A DNA stretch of 64,000 nt from Burkholderia gladioli (GTDB lineage Bacteria > Pseudomonadota > Gammaproteobacteria > Burkholderiales > Burkholderiaceae). Each line of letters opens with the position of its first letter. Position 1 is the first letter of the stretch. This document shows positions 61,654 to 64,000 of this stretch, piece by piece. The notes beneath the pieces were generated by a model, which ran no database searches, was not told the origin of the DNA, and was given only the letters and a program-made list of their open reading frames with translations. The stretch is from NCBI RefSeq assembly GCF_000959725.1, contig NZ_CP009322.1, positions 2,480,001-2,544,000 of the forward strand, in the 5' to 3' direction. Made by a program: the position numbers and the translations under genes.

Positions 61654-62826
61654 TCAGACCACGTTCTTCTCGACGATCGGCCGATTTTCCAGCACGCGCG
61701 TCCAGTCGAGCTCGGACAGATCCAGCGTGGTGTAGCGGCCGTGCAGGATCAGCTCGCTGACGCCGCGCCCGGTGGCCGGCCCCTGCTGCAGCCCGTGGCC
61801 GCTGAAGCCGTTGGCGAAGATGCAGTTCTCGACCTCGGGGTGGTAGCCGATGATCGCGTTGTGGTCGAACACGTTGTACTCGTAGTAGCCCGACCAGCAG
61901 TTCTCGACGCGCAGCGCCTCGAAACCCGGCACGCGATGCGCGAGCGTCGGCCAGATCACCTCGTCGAACAGCGCGTGGTCGACCTCGTCGAGCGGCAGGT
62001 CGTCGGGATCGCGATCGGGCGCGGGCGAGGTGCCGCACAGATAGGTGCGCCCCTCGGGACGGAAGTAGACGCCGCTCGGGTCGATCAGCAGCGGGCAGCG
62101 TTCCAGCCGCGCCGGCGAGGACACGTTGAAGATGCTGCGGCGGCGCGCGAACACCGGGATCTCGACGCCGGCCAGCTCGGCGATGCGGCGCGCCCAGGCG
62201 CCGGCCGCGTTGACCACGGTATCGCAGGCATGGCGCTCGCCGTCGGCGCTCACCACGTGGGTGATGCGCCGCCCCTCGCGCACCAGGTCCACCGCCTCGC
62301 TGGCCAGGTAGCGCGCGCCGAGCGACTGCGCCTTCTTGCGCAGCGCCTGCACCAGCCCGTAGCCGTCGAACCAGCCCTCGCCGCGCTCGCCGTAGCAGCC
62401 CGCGGCGAGATCCTCGACGTTGAGCCAGGGAAAGCCGGCGGCCAGCGCCTCGCGCTCCAGGTAGCGGATCTGCGCGCCCTCGGCCAGTTGCAGCGCGTGG
62501 TTCTCGCGCAGCGTGGCCTCGCCCGCCGGCGTGGCGAGGAACAGGTAGCCGCCCTCGTGCAGGTCAATCGAGGGCCGCGCGCCGTCGATCGCCAGCCGCT
62601 CGCCCAGCTCGCGCAGGAACTCGATGCCGAACAGCGACATGCGGATCGACAGCGGCGTGGAGAACTGCTGGCGGATCGAGGCCGCCGACAGCGCCGAGGA
62701 CGAGCGCGCGTAGGTCGGATCGCGCTCGATCACGGTCACCGCGACGCTCGGGTCGGCGGCCCGCAGGAAGTACGCGACCGCGCTGCCGATCACGCCGCCG
62801 CCGATGATGACGATCCGGGAACTCAT
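61654..62826 (-). CDS. FAD-dependent amino acid oxidoreductase (DAO family)
   Basis: 390 residues. N-terminal FAD site IVIIGGGVIGSAVAYFL (GxGxxG), an ERD follow-on, and a C-terminal NCIFANGFSGHGLQQGPATGR motif. It belongs to the DAO fold (sarcosine, glycine and pipecolate oxidases; FOXRED1-like). It has no signal peptide. The gene lies between the aminotransferase and the ALDH gene with 14- and 12-base gaps, so the three form one transcript. A role in oxidising a secondary amine such as pipecolate is plausible, but the known Pseudomonas AmaA enzyme has a different N-terminus. Confidence 0.88.
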   Translation of the reverse strand: MSSRIVIIGGGVIGSAVAYFLRAADPSVAVTVIERDPTYARSSSALSAASIRQQFSTPLSIRMSLFGIEFLRELGERLAIDGARPSIDLHEGGYLFLATPAGEATLRENHALQLAEGAQIRYLEREALAAGFPWLNVEDLAAGCYGERGEGWFDGYGLVQALRKKAQSLGARYLASEAVDLVREGRRITHVVSADGERHACDTVVNAAGAWARRIAELAGVEIPVFARRRSIFNVSSPARLERCPLLIDPSGVYFRPEGRTYLCGTSPAPDRDPDDLPLDEVDHALFDEVIWPTLAHRVPGFEALRVENCWSGYYEYNVFDHNAIIGYHPEVENCIFANGFSGHGLQQGPATGRGVSELILHGRYTTLDLSELDWTRVLENRPIVEKNVV

Positions 62827-62838
62827 GCCGCGCTCCGT

Positions 62839-64000
62839 TCAGCCGATGTTGAAGTCGATGCCCTGCGCGAGCGGCAGCGCCGACGAGTAGTTGACGGTGT
62901 TGGTGGCGCGGCGCATGTAGGCCTTCCACGCATCCGAGCCCGACTCGCGGCCGCCGCCGGTTTCCTTCTCGCCGCCGAAGGCGCCGCCGATCTCGGCGCC
63001 GCTCGGCCCGATATTGACGTTGGCGATGCCGCAATCGCTGCCGGCCGAGGACAGGAAGCGCTCGCTCTCGCGCATGTCGGTGGTGAACACGCAGGACGAC
63101 AGGCCGTGCGAGGCGGCGTTGTTGGCCGCGATCGCGTCCTCGAAGCGCTGGTACTTCAGCACGTAGAGGATCGGCGCGAAGGTTTCGGTCAGCACCACGG
63201 CCGTCTGCGCGGGCATCTCGACGATCGCCGGGCGCACGTAGAAGCCGCCCTCGCTGCCCGCCACCGCGTGGCGCTCGCCGCCGGTGACCTTGCCGCCTTC
63301 CCGGCGCGCCTGCTCCAGCGCCGACTGCATGCGGTCGAAGGAGCGGCTGTCGATCAGCGGGCCCATCAGGGTGCCGGCTTCCAGCGGGTTGCCGATGCGC
63401 ACCTTGGCGTACAGCGTCTTGAGCTTCTCGACGGTCTCGTCGTAGATGCTCTCGTGCACGAACAGGCGGCGCAGCGTGGTGCAGCGCTGGCCCGCGGTGC
63501 CGACCGCCGAGAACAGGATGCCGCGCAGCGCGAGCTCCATGTTGGCGGTGTTCGAGACGATGCCGGCGTTGTTGCCGCCCAGCTCCAGCAGCGAGCGGCC
63601 GAAGCGGCGCGCCACCTCGACGCCGACCGTGCGACCCATCTCGGTGCTGCCGGTGGCGCTGACGATGTTCGAGCGCGGATCGGCCACCAGCTTGGCGCCG
63701 ATCTCGCGGCCGCCGTTGATCACGGCGGCCAGGCCGGCCGGCGCGTCGCCGAATTCGCGCAGCGCCTCGAGCAGGATCTGGTGGGTGGCCAGCGCGGTGA
63801 GCGGGGTCTTCTCGGAAGGCTTCCAGATCACCGCGTTGCCGCACACCAGCGCCAGCGCCGCGTTCCAGGACCACACCGCGGCCGGGAAGTTGAAGGCCGA
63901 GATCACCGTGCACACGCCCAGCGGATGCCAGGTCTCGGCCATCCGGTGGCCGGGGCGCTCCGAGGCGATCGTCAAGCCGTAGAGCTGGCGCGACAGGCCG
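62839..64000 (-). CDS. Aldehyde dehydrogenase, ALDH7 type, N-terminus outside window
   Basis: 387 residues visible. The frame continues through the window edge at 64000, so the first 100 or so residues are missing. The NAD site and the catalytic Glu lie in LELGGNNAGIV, and the catalytic Cys in TAGQRCTTLRR. The segments VISAFNFPAAVWSWNAALALVCGN and GSDCGIANVNIGPSGAEIGGAFGGEK place it in the ALDH7 group (antiquitin, AmaB), which oxidises piperideine-6-carboxylate/aminoadipate semialdehyde to aminoadipate. First visible gene of the operon that continues with the FAD enzyme and the aminotransferase. The C-terminus is QGIDFNIG. Confidence 0.92.
   Translation of the reverse strand, partial: GLSRQLYGLTIASERPGHRMAETWHPLGVCTVISAFNFPAAVWSWNAALALVCGNAVIWKPSEKTPLTALATHQILLEALREFGDAPAGLAAVINGGREIGAKLVADPRSNIVSATGSTEMGRTVGVEVARRFGRSLLELGGNNAGIVSNTANMELALRGILFSAVGTAGQRCTTLRRLFVHESIYDETVEKLKTLYAKVRIGNPLEAGTLMGPLIDSRSFDRMQSALEQARREGGKVTGGERHAVAGSEGGFYVRPAIVEMPAQTAVVLTETFAPILYVLKYQRFEDAIAANNAASHGLSSCVFTTDMRESERFLSSAGSDCGIANVNIGPSGAEIGGAFGGEKETGGGRESGSDAWKAYMRRATNTVNYSSALPLAQGIDFNIG

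Noticed and set aside
61654..62826. Calling the FAD oxidoreductase AmaA (L-pipecolate oxidase)
   Set aside because: Its N-terminal and overall pattern differs from the Pseudomonas enzyme; only the operon context points to pipecolate.

Overview
The window is about 64 kb of very GC-rich DNA with dense, compact, strongly G/C-at-third-position genes. Gene content (malonate transporter MadLM, a homogentisate operon, a bacteriophytochrome with heme oxygenase, DUF4148, a Gram-negative trimeric porin, a PiuC/TonB siderophore receptor pair and many LysR regulators) fits a Burkholderia genome, most likely a plant-associated species of the gladioli/glumae type. The species guess is inference. No rRNA, tRNA, CRISPR array, prophage or intact insertion sequence is visible. 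One gene end is cut at each window edge: an MFS transporter at the left and an aldehyde dehydrogenase at the right.

Layout, left half. 1-3.2 kb holds an MFS exporter, a LysR regulator and the divergent madLM malonate carrier, without malonate decarboxylase genes. 3.2-5.3 kb has a small unknown helical protein and an AraC regulator. 5.4-8.0 kb has three minus-strand lipoproteins (a five-repeat lipoprotein, a CsgG-type protein and a Sel1-repeat protein). 8.6-11 kb has a secreted PASTA-like protein and an MdtD-type exporter. 11-17.6 kb is a seven-gene catabolic/uptake operon (substrate-binding protein, two permeases, ureohydrolase, ATPase, RidA, M20 deacylase) with a divergent LysR gene. The ATPase gene of this operon carries an in-frame TAG stop. 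17.7-25 kb has a ferredoxin-reductase-like flavoprotein, a HAD phosphatase, two exported unknown proteins, an alpha/beta hydrolase and a two-component system. 25-28.3 kb is an iron-uptake pair (piuC and a TonB receptor) behind a Fur-box-like site.

Layout, right half. 28.5-31.7 kb has two small unknown proteins and two paralogous LuxR-type HTH regulators that diverge from a 927-bp low-GC gap. 31.8-33.0 kb is a CaCA-family cation antiporter behind what looks like a yybP-ykoY (Mn2+) riboswitch with its own promoter. 33.3-39.2 kb has a LysR/SDR pair, DUF4148, an NmrA-like protein, a MASE1-PAS membrane sensor with no output domain, and a hydrolase whose nucleophile elbow has Cys in place of Ser. 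39.2-42.6 kb is hmgA-fahA-maiA (homogentisate to fumarate and acetoacetate). 43.9-52.4 kb is a light-signalling island: a bacteriophytochrome kinase with a response regulator, converging on a KaiC-like ATPase, a response regulator, heme oxygenase (makes the biliverdin chromophore) and a soluble PAS histidine kinase. 52.8-54.4 kb is a run of four small unknown genes, one of them a paralogue of the small protein at 3.2 kb. 54.7-56.2 kb is a TetR regulator and an SDR gene sharing the operator TATGA-N6-TCATA. 56.5-60.3 kb has a Fur-family regulator, a SLAC1/TehA-type channel, an orphan OmpR regulator and a porin. 60.4-64 kb is a three-gene amino acid catabolic operon (aminotransferase, FAD oxidoreductase, ALDH7-type dehydrogenase).

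Most notable: the Mn2+ riboswitch candidate in front of a Na+/Ca2+-exchanger-type gene; the amber codon between Walker A and the rest of the ABC ATPase; the phytochrome/heme oxygenase/KaiC island; the TetR-SDR operator pair; the Cys-nucleophile hydrolase; and the small-protein paralogues in a four-gene operon of unknown function. All calls come from reading the sequence and family knowledge. No database search was run.
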